Source of the DNA: Caldifarciminota bacterium
GTDB lineage: Bacteria; Hydrothermota; Hydrothermia; UBA1063; CAJXJZ01
DNA length: 64,000 nucleotides
NCBI GenBank assembly: GCA_027038175.1
Contig: JALVYB010000073.1
Coordinates: 1 to 64,000 of the forward strand
Direction of reading: 5' to 3'
Shown here one piece after another: positions 24,796 through 33,223 of the stretch. Within the stretch, counting starts at the first letter, position 1, and the number at the start of each line of letters is the position of its first letter. Below the pieces are notes generated by a model. That model was not told the DNA's origin, did not search any database, and saw only the letters and a list, made by a program, of their open reading frames with translations. A program made the position numbers and the translations under genes.

Positions 24796-25263
24796 ATGCT
24801 TAAAATAGGAGAAAAAGCACCTGAGTTCTGTCTCAAGGATGCAGAAGAGCGTGACATATGCCTGAAGGATTTCAGGGGAAAGTGGGTAATACTTTATTTT
24901 TATCCCAAGGACAATACATCAGGATGTACCAAGGAAGCGGTTGGATTTTCAGAGGTGATTGATGAAATACATAAATTAGGTGGTGAGGTTATTGGTATAT
25001 CAAAAGATAGCATAAAAAGCCACAGGAACTTTATAAAAAAGCATGACCTTAAGGTTATCCTATTATCCGACCCGGAGCATAAAGTTATTGAAGAGTATGG
25101 CGCATGGCAACTCAAGAAGAACTATGGGAGGGAGTATTACGGTACTGTTCGTTCCACATTTTTGATAGACCCGGAAGGCAAAATAGTCTATATATGGCCG
25201 AAGGTAAAAGTTAAGGGACACGTTGAAGAGGTCATTAACAAATTAAAAGAACTTTCAGGATAG
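24796..25263 (+). CDS. Bcp/PrxQ-type peroxiredoxin
   Basis: 155 residues, thioredoxin fold. It reduces hydrogen peroxide and organic hydroperoxides. The peroxidatic Cys is C44 in NTSGCTKEA, with the supporting YPKDNT and the Arg in GTVRSTFLID. The resolving Cys found five residues later in E. coli Bcp is Val here, so the enzyme is either 1-Cys or uses C12 or C22. A strong AGGAGG precedes the ATG. It stands first in a plus-strand group with the DHOD-like gene. Confidence 0.94.
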   Translation: MLKIGEKAPEFCLKDAEERDICLKDFRGKWVILYFYPKDNTSGCTKEAVGFSEVIDEIHKLGGEVIGISKDSIKSHRNFIKKHDLKVILLSDPEHKVIEEYGAWQLKKNYGREYYGTVRSTFLIDPEGKIVYIWPKVKVKGHVEEVINKLKELSG

Positions 25264-25314
25264 TCTTTGTAGAGCCTGGGTTTTCTCTTAAAATAATGTA
25301 AAAGGAGGATGAAG

Positions 25315-26508
25315 TTGGCTGACCTGAGTGTAAAAATTGCAGGTATAGAATTTAAAAATCCAGTGCTTCCTGCCGCGGGACCACCGGTCAGGGATGCAAA
25401 AGCCATTTTAGAGTGTGAGGAAGGTGGTGCAGGGGGTATTGTCACCAAAACCATTTCTTCGAAGGCAGCGCCTGTACCCCGTCCTAACATGGCTGTTTTA
25501 AACAGGGCAAGGATTTTAAACATGTACAATACGGTTAAAGACGGCAAAGAAAGCGTATACGTGAAAACCGCTTACAGAATGGACCAGGGCTTTATAAATA
25601 CAGAACTGTGGACAGAACTTCCTCTTGAGCAGTGGATAGAAAAGGAATTGCCGGAAATTATGAAACTTAGTATTCCTCTTATTGTTTCGGTTGGTTATAC
25701 GCCAGAGGATATGAAAAAAATCATTCCCCTTCTTAAAGACTTTAAAATAGATGCCATTGAGTTTTCCACACACTATGTAGAGCCAGGCATAATTACAGAC
25801 CTTATTAAAACAATAAAGAGCATTATGGATGTACCGGTTTTCCCGAAATTGTCCCCTCACCACACAGACCTTCTTGTGAGTCAGGCCAAAGAGGCAGAAA
25901 ATGCTGGAGCAGATGCTATAGTAGCAATAAATTCATTTGGACCCACGCTCCATTTCGACATATACACAAGGAAACCTTTTATGGGGTCTGAGTTTGGTTT
26001 TGGGTGGTTGAGTGGACCTCCCATTAAGCCTCTTGCTGTGCGTGCTGTGTTTGATATTGCAAGGAATGTGAATATTCCGGTAATTGGAGTGGGTGGGATT
26101 TCTACTGGAAAGGATGCGATAGAGCACATAATGGCAGGTGCATGGGCTGTGGGAGTGTGCACACAGGCCATTATAGAAGGCAAAAACGCCTTTGGCAGGA
26201 TCGCTAAAGAAATAGAGGAAGAACTTGATAAAATGGGTTTCTCTTCCATTGAAGAGATAAGGGGCCTTTATATAAAAGAGATGGGCAAAGGACAAGAGGT
26301 CAGAACAGAGGGTGGTGTGGCAAGACTAATAGAAGAAAAATGTACCGGATGTAAACTGTGTGAGAGGGTGTGTCAGTATGATGCAATAACTATGACAAAA
26401 TATGAAGGAAAGCGCCACATGCTTCCTCTTATTGATGAAGGACGTTGTGCGGCATGTGGGCTCTGCGTCTCTATATGCCCTACCGAGGCTCTGTACCTTG
26501 AATTTTAA
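25315..26508 (+). CDS. Dihydroorotate dehydrogenase-like protein fused to a 2x[4Fe-4S] ferredoxin domain (PreA-like)
   Basis: About 397 residues. The FMN-binding TIM barrel covers residues 1-310 (FKNPVLPAAGPP, GGIVTKTIS, FPKLSPH, VIGVGGISTGKDAIEHIMAG). The C-terminal ferredoxin has two full cluster motifs (CTGCKLCERVC and CAACGLCVSIC). Fusion and length match PreA, the catalytic subunit of NAD-dependent dihydropyrimidine dehydrogenase, but dihydroorotate as substrate is not excluded. AGGAGG at 25303-25308 abuts an ATG at 25309, too close to use; the TTG at 25315 has 6-base spacing. No PreT partner is adjacent. Confidence 0.85.
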   Translation: MADLSVKIAGIEFKNPVLPAAGPPVRDAKAILECEEGGAGGIVTKTISSKAAPVPRPNMAVLNRARILNMYNTVKDGKESVYVKTAYRMDQGFINTELWTELPLEQWIEKELPEIMKLSIPLIVSVGYTPEDMKKIIPLLKDFKIDAIEFSTHYVEPGIITDLIKTIKSIMDVPVFPKLSPHHTDLLVSQAKEAENAGADAIVAINSFGPTLHFDIYTRKPFMGSEFGFGWLSGPPIKPLAVRAVFDIARNVNIPVIGVGGISTGKDAIEHIMAGAWAVGVCTQAIIEGKNAFGRIAKEIEEELDKMGFSSIEEIRGLYIKEMGKGQEVRTEGGVARLIEEKCTGCKLCERVCQYDAITMTKYEGKRHMLPLIDEGRCAACGLCVSICPTEALYLEF

Positions 26509-26526
26509 ATTGAAAGGAGTATAGTC

Positions 26527-28092
26527 ATGAATATTTTGTTTGGGCTTTTACTTTTTATGTATCCTCACATAAAAACAGAGGTGAAAACAGATTCTCAGGG
26601 AGTTTATTTTGTTGTTCATGCTCCCCATGTCTCAACTGATTTTACCCTTTATGTGAAGAATCTTTCATATACGAAGGATAGCGTATTACACATTTCTTAT
26701 CCAGATTTTGACCTATGGGATAGGGAAAAGAAAGAGGACAGCGTTTTTATATTCCGTCCTACAAAAAGGAGGAAGTTTGATAAAAATGTTCTTTATGCTT
26801 ATAGGGTTACGTTGTTTGACCTTGAAGATAAGAACACACTGTCCAGCACATACTATTTCTTCAGGCTGAATAATAGGGGTAAAGTGGGTGTATACCCTGA
26901 GATATATCCAGTGATGCAGCTTTTATCAGAGGATACTATAGGCATATTCTTTACAACCAACAAACCCACCTATGCTAAGATAAGATTAAAAATAGATGGT
27001 AAACCTGATGAGGTTATCAGCCACAACGTGAAGTCTAAAAGGCATGAGTTCAAAATTCCATATAAAAAAGGCTTGAACTTTTATAAATTCTGCATTTACA
27101 CGAAGTGGGATACCTTCCGCTCTTTTTATATACCCATAAAATACCACGGAAAGATAAAGAGTTTTGCTATATTTGGTGATACGAGAGCCAACTGGGCAAT
27201 CCCTTCTCCAAGAGGACGTGCAGATGGAGTAAATGAACTTACAATTCAAAATATACTGAGGGCAATCTATAAGGAACCCGTTGACTTTGTTGAAATTAAT
27301 GGTGACCTTATTACGGGCTATACATCCTCAAAAGAGGATGCATTGAAACAGTATGAGGCTTTCTTAAAAGCGCTCTATCCCTATGCGTCTTCTATTCCTT
27401 TTCTATTTACACCAGGGAATCATGATATGACGGCCCCATTCATAGGAACAAGGAAAGACCATAAGGACCCAGAATCTCCAAATAGCGCTGAAGACCTGTG
27501 GAAAGATATCTTTATGCAGCCGGAGAATGGCCCTATGGCAGAGGAGGGTATGCCACCGTATAAAGAGAACGTTTATTATGTAAGTGCGGGTAAATATGGC
27601 ATATTTTTCTTAAACAGCGATTATAACTATGCCAAAAAGGGTAGAAAAAGATTAAGTGGAAACATAACACATAAGGAGATTAAGTGGTTTCTTAAACACA
27701 GCAAAAAATTCAAGAAAACTGTTGTTATTTTCCATGAACCACTTTACTCAAATACACCTATGCCGGGGCATTCCCTTGACTACAATGTGCCTTTAAGAGA
27801 CAGTATTGCAGATGCCCTGCTCGGTTCCAATGTACAGATTCTCCTCACGAGCCATGAACATCTTTATGCAAGGAGGATAATCCCTTCAAAGGGTGCAAAG
27901 AGAACAATAAATCAAGTTACGATAGGTGCAGGTGGAGCCCCACTTTATAATATACCGGAAGACAAAAGGAAAGGACTTGAATGTTTCTCAAGAGAGACGG
28001 TTTACGGCATTATAACCCTTAAAAAGAACAGAGTTGAGTTTAAAGTGAAAAATCTAAACGGATTTTTGATAGATAGTGGGACTGTGAAGTGA
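26527..28092 (+). CDS. Secreted calcineurin-like metallophosphoesterase
   Basis: 521 residues. The hydrophobic N-terminus MNILFGLLLFMYP is a probable signal peptide. An N-terminal beta-rich domain of about 200 residues precedes the phosphoesterase core. The metal motifs are complete: FAIFGDTR, EINGDLITG, FTPGNHDM, VVIFHEPLYS and LLTSHEHLYAR (in place of GHxH). The arrangement resembles purple-acid-phosphatase-like enzymes. The substrate is unknown. GAAAGGAG precedes the ATG, 18 bases after the DHOD-like gene, so they may be cotranscribed. Confidence 0.88.
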   Translation: MNILFGLLLFMYPHIKTEVKTDSQGVYFVVHAPHVSTDFTLYVKNLSYTKDSVLHISYPDFDLWDREKKEDSVFIFRPTKRRKFDKNVLYAYRVTLFDLEDKNTLSSTYYFFRLNNRGKVGVYPEIYPVMQLLSEDTIGIFFTTNKPTYAKIRLKIDGKPDEVISHNVKSKRHEFKIPYKKGLNFYKFCIYTKWDTFRSFYIPIKYHGKIKSFAIFGDTRANWAIPSPRGRADGVNELTIQNILRAIYKEPVDFVEINGDLITGYTSSKEDALKQYEAFLKALYPYASSIPFLFTPGNHDMTAPFIGTRKDHKDPESPNSAEDLWKDIFMQPENGPMAEEGMPPYKENVYYVSAGKYGIFFLNSDYNYAKKGRKRLSGNITHKEIKWFLKHSKKFKKTVVIFHEPLYSNTPMPGHSLDYNVPLRDSIADALLGSNVQILLTSHEHLYARRIIPSKGAKRTINQVTIGAGGAPLYNIPEDKRKGLECFSRETVYGIITLKKNRVEFKVKNLNGFLIDSGTVK

Positions 28093-29748
28093 TCAGGAAG
28101 ATGGTCTTGCATCAACGAGTTCTATAATCTTTTTTTGATGGAATCTGTCCTCTCGCAGGGTAAATACCACGTCCACTTTTCTGCCCTGTGAGAGGATTTT
28201 TATTATTCGGTCATCCCCACCATATATTGTGGTGTGAATATCTCCATTGATGTTAAGTCTAAACTTATAAAAGTTTTCTTTCAGTTGATTTATGTTTCCT
28301 GCAAGTTGAGTGCCCCGGAATAAAAATCTTGGTTTTGAATTACCCATTCCGAAAGGCTCAAGGATATCGAGACTCTTTAGCATATCCTCTTTGTTATACA
28401 GGGTTGAAATGTCAAGGTCTATTTCGACTTCTCTTTCAAGGTCATCCTCTGTTAGCACATTCTTTGCATACTCGTTTATGCCCTCTATAAATTTTTCAAG
28501 GTTTTCGGGTTTAAGACTGAGTCCTGCTGCGTACTTGTGTCCTCCAAATGCCTCAAGCAAGTCTTCCTGAGAGGCAATGGCCTCGAAGATATTGAAATTC
28601 ATAATGCTCCTTGCGGATCCTTTTAGCAGGTTATCCTTACGTGTAAGGAGAATGGCAGGTCTGTAGAATTTGTCAACAACTCTGGATGCTACAATCCCAA
28701 CAACCCCTTCATGCCAGTTCTCATTGAAAAGCACATAAACAAGATTATCTTTTAAAAATTCTGCCATTTGTATAGCCTCTTCAACAATTCCTCTCTCTAT
28801 TCTCTGCCTTTTCAGGTTTAAGTTATTTAATTCAACAGCATACTGTCTTGCGAGACTTCCTTCCTTTGTAACAAGCAACTTAAAAGATTTCATGGCATCT
28901 TCCATCCTTCCTGCTGCGTTGAGGCGGGGGGCAAGGATGAAACTTACGTGATAAGTGGATATCTCTCCATCCCTTATCCCTGAAATATTTTTCAGAGCCT
29001 TGAGTCCTGCCTTCTTTGTTTTATTCAGGATGGATATTCCAGCCTTTGCAAATATTCTGTTTTCATCTATGAGCGGTACAAGGTCTGATATTGTTCCGAG
29101 GGCGACAAGATCAAGGTCCCAGTAAAGTTCAGTTTTGTCTTTATTCATCTTTTCGTATATGCCTTCAAGAAGTTTAAATGCAACTCCTACACCTGCAAGA
29201 TTATCATAGGGATAATCTCCTGTTTTGGGATTAATGATTGCAAAGGCATCTGGAAGGGTATCTTTAGGTTCGTGGTGGTCTGTAATGATAACGTCTATCT
29301 TCAATGAGTTTGCGTATGAGACCTCTTCCTGGGCAGTAATGCCACAGTCAACTGTAATAAGAAGTGTGGCACCAATTCTCGCAGCCTTTTCTATTCCCTG
29401 TCTGGATACCCCGTACCCCTCATCAAATCTGTTGGGTATATATGCGTGCACATCAAGTCCAAGTCTCTTTAGTGCTCTGTAAACCAGTGCAAGTGATGTA
29501 ACACCGTCAACATCAAAATCGCCATGAATGAGTATGCGTTCTCCTCTCTTTCTGGCAAGTAAAATTCTGTCAACTGCTTTCTCCATATCTTTAAACTCGA
29601 ATGGGGAGTACATAGAACCCAGTCTAGGATTTAAATAAGTATCGGCTTTTTCGGGGGAGATCCCGCGTACTGAAAGCAAATGAGCAAGAAAAGCATCGGT
29701 GCTGTACTTTTCAACGGGATAAACAGGGGTCCTCAACTTCCATCGCAT
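28093..29748 (-). CDS. recJ: Single-stranded-DNA exonuclease RecJ
   Basis: 551 residues, normal for RecJ. The DHH phosphoesterase motifs are HGDFDVDGVTS, ITVDCGI, IITDHHEP and the DHHA1 region with FGGHKYAAGLSL. A C-terminal OB domain follows. It degrades single-stranded DNA 5' to 3' in recombination and repair. It abuts the metallophosphoesterase gene end to end. There is no Shine-Dalgarno at the ATG; a promoter ends 6 bases upstream. Confidence 0.97.
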   Translation of the reverse strand: MRWKLRTPVYPVEKYSTDAFLAHLLSVRGISPEKADTYLNPRLGSMYSPFEFKDMEKAVDRILLARKRGERILIHGDFDVDGVTSLALVYRALKRLGLDVHAYIPNRFDEGYGVSRQGIEKAARIGATLLITVDCGITAQEEVSYANSLKIDVIITDHHEPKDTLPDAFAIINPKTGDYPYDNLAGVGVAFKLLEGIYEKMNKDKTELYWDLDLVALGTISDLVPLIDENRIFAKAGISILNKTKKAGLKALKNISGIRDGEISTYHVSFILAPRLNAAGRMEDAMKSFKLLVTKEGSLARQYAVELNNLNLKRQRIERGIVEEAIQMAEFLKDNLVYVLFNENWHEGVVGIVASRVVDKFYRPAILLTRKDNLLKGSARSIMNFNIFEAIASQEDLLEAFGGHKYAAGLSLKPENLEKFIEGINEYAKNVLTEDDLEREVEIDLDISTLYNKEDMLKSLDILEPFGMGNSKPRFLFRGTQLAGNINQLKENFYKFRLNINGDIHTTIYGGDDRIIKILSQGRKVDVVFTLREDRFHQKKIIELVDARPSS

Positions 29749-29754
29749 ACTTTA

Positions 29755-29783
29755 AGTTTAACCTCTTATGGATGTGCAGACAA
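29755..29783 (-). promoter_or_regulatory. Promoter of recJ, leaderless
   Basis: On the minus strand, TTGTCT (29778-29783), a 17-base spacer and TAAACT (29755-29760), then 6 bases to the ATG. The boxes are moderate matches (4 of 6 each), but the spacing and the position relative to the ATG repeat the pattern seen at other genes here. Confidence 0.5.
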
Positions 29784-29849
29784 TTGAAAGGATGGGACCT
29801 CTTATAAAAAATGTAAGCAATGCTAATTAACTACACAGATGCATTTTAT

Positions 29850-29878
29850 TTGAACAAACACGCGATTTGTAATATAAT
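29850..29878 (+). promoter_or_regulatory. Promoter of the MarR-DUF401-ABC operon
   Basis: TTGAAC (29850-29855), a 17-base spacer and TATAAT (29873-29878). The leader is about 23 bases and holds AAAGGAGGTGG. A TTAGCAAT motif just after the -10 and a related GCAATGCTAA about 60 bases upstream, in inverse orientation, could be operator half-sites for the regulator. Confidence 0.65.
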
Positions 29879-29907
29879 GTTAGCAATACGAACAAAGGAG
29901 GTGGAGT

Positions 29908-30333
29908 ATGATTGAAAGAGAAATAGAGAAAGTACTGAGAGATGTGTATTTCAAAATTACAAAGGAAGGTAGAACGGCTCTGAATGAAATAGGACTTACT
30001 CCTCCACAGTTCAGACTCATGACACACATATACTTTAATGGTCCCATGAATCAAACAACTCTATCTAAAGACCTATACCTTGCAAAGAGCACTATTTCCG
30101 GGATTGTTGAACGATTAAGGAAGAGAAGATTTGTAAAGATGGCAAAGAGGGAAAAGGACTTAAGAAATGAAATTGTGATGCTCACACCAGCAGGAGAAGA
30201 GGTAATAAAGAGAGTAATAGATAAACGTGTTGATTACATTCACAAACTCCTCTATGACTTTGATGAAGAGGATAAGGAAAAACTCCTTGAGCTTTTAATT
30301 CAGATGGATGAGGCTTCCAAAAAACTTGAATAA
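29908..30333 (+). CDS. MarR-family transcriptional regulator
   Basis: 141 residues, winged helix-turn-helix. The DNA-binding region is TPPQFRLMTHIYFNGPMNQT, LSKDLYLAKSTISGIVERL, then the wing RRFVKMAKREKDLRNEIVML. Flanking helices would form the dimer. It leads an operon with a membrane protein and a two-subunit ABC exporter, the usual setting for a repressor relieved by the transporter's substrate. The effector is not readable. Confidence 0.93.
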   Translation: MIEREIEKVLRDVYFKITKEGRTALNEIGLTPPQFRLMTHIYFNGPMNQTTLSKDLYLAKSTISGIVERLRKRRFVKMAKREKDLRNEIVMLTPAGEEVIKRVIDKRVDYIHKLLYDFDEEDKEKLLELLIQMDEASKKLE

Positions 30334-30338
30334 AAAGT

Positions 30339-31484
30339 ATGAGTAGGACTTTCTTCGGAAAGGCGCTGAGTATTGCGATTCCTCTAATTCTTATAGTTCT
30401 TATACTTATCCTGAAACCGGTGAATTTCAGGGTGCTTATAAATGGCTTTCTAACACGACGTATTATAAACGTCATAATTGCAGTGATTCTGGTACAGGTA
30501 TTTTCTAAAACCATGAAACTCGGCAGGTTTGATGTGAAACTTCAGGACGCAATACGAATGATCACACGTAGTAAGATTCTTGGTGTTATTATTCCCTCGT
30601 CCCTCTTTGGGCTTCTTCCTATGCCAGCAGGTGCACTTGTGTCTGCTCCATTTACAGAAAAAGCCGCATCCTATCTCGGTTTTAATAGAGTAAAAACCTT
30701 CTTTGTGAACTACTGGTTCCGACATATATGGGAGTATTCATGGCCTCTTTATGCTGGAGTGATACTTGGTTCGGGGATTCTCAAAGTATCTATAAGCAAG
30801 TTTGCCTTTATGCAATCGCCTCTTGTGATTGCTTCCATACTGGTGGGGCTTTTCCCGTTGCTTATGTGGACAAGGAACCATCCTTCAAAAAAGCATGAAG
30901 ACCTTATGAAATTTAATGGAAGGACTATCACAGAGGTGTTTTTGCCTGTTGTTATTCTCTTTTTTCTTACGCTTGTGTTCAGAGTTAACATAAATATTTC
31001 CCTTCTCATATCCATTGGACTGATTTATTTTTTGAGCAAGATACAGGCTATCACGTTTCTTAAGTCCCTTAAAAATTCAATATTTTCTTTTACCACTGCA
31101 CTTATCATCACTGTTTTGTTTTTAAAGACTGTTATAGAAAAATCACAGGCTCTTTCCCCACTTTATCACTCTCTTGTTAAAAGTGGAATATCTCCCATTA
31201 TAGTTGGCATGGGGATTGCCTTTATTTCGGGTTTCTTTACCGGCATAACGCAGGCTTCGGTTGGCATTACCTTTCCTGTTTTTCTATCCATTTTAAGCAA
31301 GAATATATATGTTGCCCCTGTGTTGTATACCACTGGATTTATGGGGGTTATGGTGTCCCCGTTTCATCTTTGCTACCTTACCACAAAGGAGTATTTTAAA
31401 GTCTCCACAAAGGATACATACCCGGTTATTGTGCCATCTGCTCTTTTAATGATCGGTTTAAGCCTTATATATCTTCTGGTGTAA
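30339..31484 (+). CDS. DUF401-family integral membrane protein
   Basis: 381 residues, about ten hydrophobic segments. The signature GLLPMPAGALVSAPFTEKAA is typical of the DUF401 family, whose members resemble ion-transporter-type permeases (GntP/CitM-like). RHIWEYSWPLYAGVIL and TGITQASVGITFPVFL form the paired re-entrant regions. The transported substrate is unknown. It starts 5 bases after the MarR gene and is followed 5 bases later by the ABC pair. Confidence 0.8.
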   Translation: MSRTFFGKALSIAIPLILIVLILILKPVNFRVLINGFLTRRIINVIIAVILVQVFSKTMKLGRFDVKLQDAIRMITRSKILGVIIPSSLFGLLPMPAGALVSAPFTEKAASYLGFNRVKTFFVNYWFRHIWEYSWPLYAGVILGSGILKVSISKFAFMQSPLVIASILVGLFPLLMWTRNHPSKKHEDLMKFNGRTITEVFLPVVILFFLTLVFRVNINISLLISIGLIYFLSKIQAITFLKSLKNSIFSFTTALIITVLFLKTVIEKSQALSPLYHSLVKSGISPIIVGMGIAFISGFFTGITQASVGITFPVFLSILSKNIYVAPVLYTTGFMGVMVSPFHLCYLTTKEYFKVSTKDTYPVIVPSALLMIGLSLIYLLV

Positions 31485-31489
31485 ATAAA

Positions 31490-33223
31490 ATGAGAGACCT
31501 TCTTAAATGGATTCTAAAACGAAAGACAAGACTTTTTGCAGGAATTATCATACTCCTTGTTGTAGACCTTTTTCAACTTGTAATTCCTCTTGTACTTCGA
31601 AAACTTATTAATCTTCTTGAACTTGGAAAGGCGACTTCCCATGATATTGTAAGGTTTTCGCTTTATGTTCTCCTCCTTGCCGTACTTACAGCCATCTTCC
31701 GTTTTTTCTGGAGACTGTTAATTGTAGGTAACGCGCGAAAAATTGAAGAAGACCTGAGAAATGCCATATACGAGCATATTATTTATCTATCTCCTTCATT
31801 TTTCACCCGTTATACCACTGGTGATCTTATGGCAAGAGCCACCAATGATATAGATGCAGTGAGAATGGCATCTATAATGGGAGTTGTCGGCACTTTTGAC
31901 ACGATTTATTACGGTACGTTCAGTATTGTAGCTATGCTGAAATTATCAACAAAGTTAGCCCTGTACATACTTATACCTTTACCACTTCTTGCATTGACTA
32001 TCTTTGTATTTTCCAAGTTGATATACCGATATTTTCAGGATGTGCAGGCATCTTTCTCCACAATTACCGAGAGTGTCAGGGAAAGCGTTGCAGGTATAAG
32101 AGTTATAAAGGGATATGCCCAGGAAAAGGGTGCAACAGAAGAATTTGCACAGGTTAATGAGGATTACCTCAGGAAGAATATGAGACTTGTGAGGATTTAT
32201 GGTGGTTTCCAGCCAATTATTAATTTCTTTGCAAGTTTCTCTCTTTTCCTTATTCTCTGGCTCGGTGGAAGAAAGACAATCCTTGGGGAGATGCAACTTG
32301 GTGACCTTGTGGCATTTTCGAGTTATATGGGAATGCTTATATGGCCCATGATAGCAATAGGATGGGTTACCAATGTTCTTCAAAGAGGTGCGGCTTCAAT
32401 GGAGAGAATTCAGAAGTTGCTCCGGGAAAAACCGGATGTTAAAGAACCGGAAAAACCAGATAACCCTGATATAAAGGGCAATATTTATATTAACAGCCTT
32501 AATTTTGCTTACATAGAGAACAAAGAGGTTTTAAAGGGTATAAGTCTGGAAATTAGAGAGGGGCAGAGAATAGGTATTATAGGAAAAACAGGAAGTGGAA
32601 AAAGTACCCTTATAAAGCTCTTATTGAAACTTTACAATGCACCTTCGAGAACCATATTCTACGAAGGTGTTCCAATAGAAAGGATTCATTCCGAGCACCT
32701 TAGAAGGTTTATAGGTATAGTCCCTCAGGAAAGTGTGCTTTTCACCGATACCATAAAAAACAATATATGTTTTGGTCTTGGAGATTCTGAGTGCTCCATG
32801 GAGAGGGTGATTGAAGCAGCCAGGATGGCCGAAGTTCATGAGGATATAATGAAGTTCCAGAAGGGTTATGAAACTGTTGTGGGAGAAAGGGGTGTCACTC
32901 TCTCAGGCGGGCAGAAGCAGAGAATAGCAATAGCAAGGGCAATCATCAGGAAGCCGAGGATAATCATTTTCGATGATGCGCTTTCAGCAGTTGATGCCAG
33001 AACAGAGAGGAGAATTCTGGATAACCTTAAGGAGTTTCTTAAGGGCAGAACCTCTATAATTGTTTCTCAGAGAATTGTGGCGCTTAAAGACTCTGACTAT
33101 ATCTATGTCATGCAGGATGGTAAAATTCAGGATGAAGGAACACACTTAGAGCTCATTAAGAGGGAAGGTCTTTATAGAACAATATATGAACTTCAGAGGA
33201 TAACGGAGAAAGAGGCTATATGA
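31490..33223 (+). CDS. ABC exporter half-transporter with degenerate ATPase site (subunit 1)
   Basis: 577 residues: six-helix transmembrane domain (about 1-320) and nucleotide-binding domain. Walker A is GKTGSGKST (near 361) and the signature is an intact LSGGQKQR. The Walker B motif ends in Asp instead of the catalytic Glu (IIIFDDALSAVD), and the H-loop His is Gln (IIVSQR). These are the changes found in the degenerate subunit of heterodimeric exporters such as TM287/288. Its stop overlaps the start of subunit 2 (ATGA). Confidence 0.93.
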   Translation: MRDLLKWILKRKTRLFAGIIILLVVDLFQLVIPLVLRKLINLLELGKATSHDIVRFSLYVLLLAVLTAIFRFFWRLLIVGNARKIEEDLRNAIYEHIIYLSPSFFTRYTTGDLMARATNDIDAVRMASIMGVVGTFDTIYYGTFSIVAMLKLSTKLALYILIPLPLLALTIFVFSKLIYRYFQDVQASFSTITESVRESVAGIRVIKGYAQEKGATEEFAQVNEDYLRKNMRLVRIYGGFQPIINFFASFSLFLILWLGGRKTILGEMQLGDLVAFSSYMGMLIWPMIAIGWVTNVLQRGAASMERIQKLLREKPDVKEPEKPDNPDIKGNIYINSLNFAYIENKEVLKGISLEIREGQRIGIIGKTGSGKSTLIKLLLKLYNAPSRTIFYEGVPIERIHSEHLRRFIGIVPQESVLFTDTIKNNICFGLGDSECSMERVIEAARMAEVHEDIMKFQKGYETVVGERGVTLSGGQKQRIAIARAIIRKPRIIIFDDALSAVDARTERRILDNLKEFLKGRTSIIVSQRIVALKDSDYIYVMQDGKIQDEGTHLELIKREGLYRTIYELQRITEKEAI

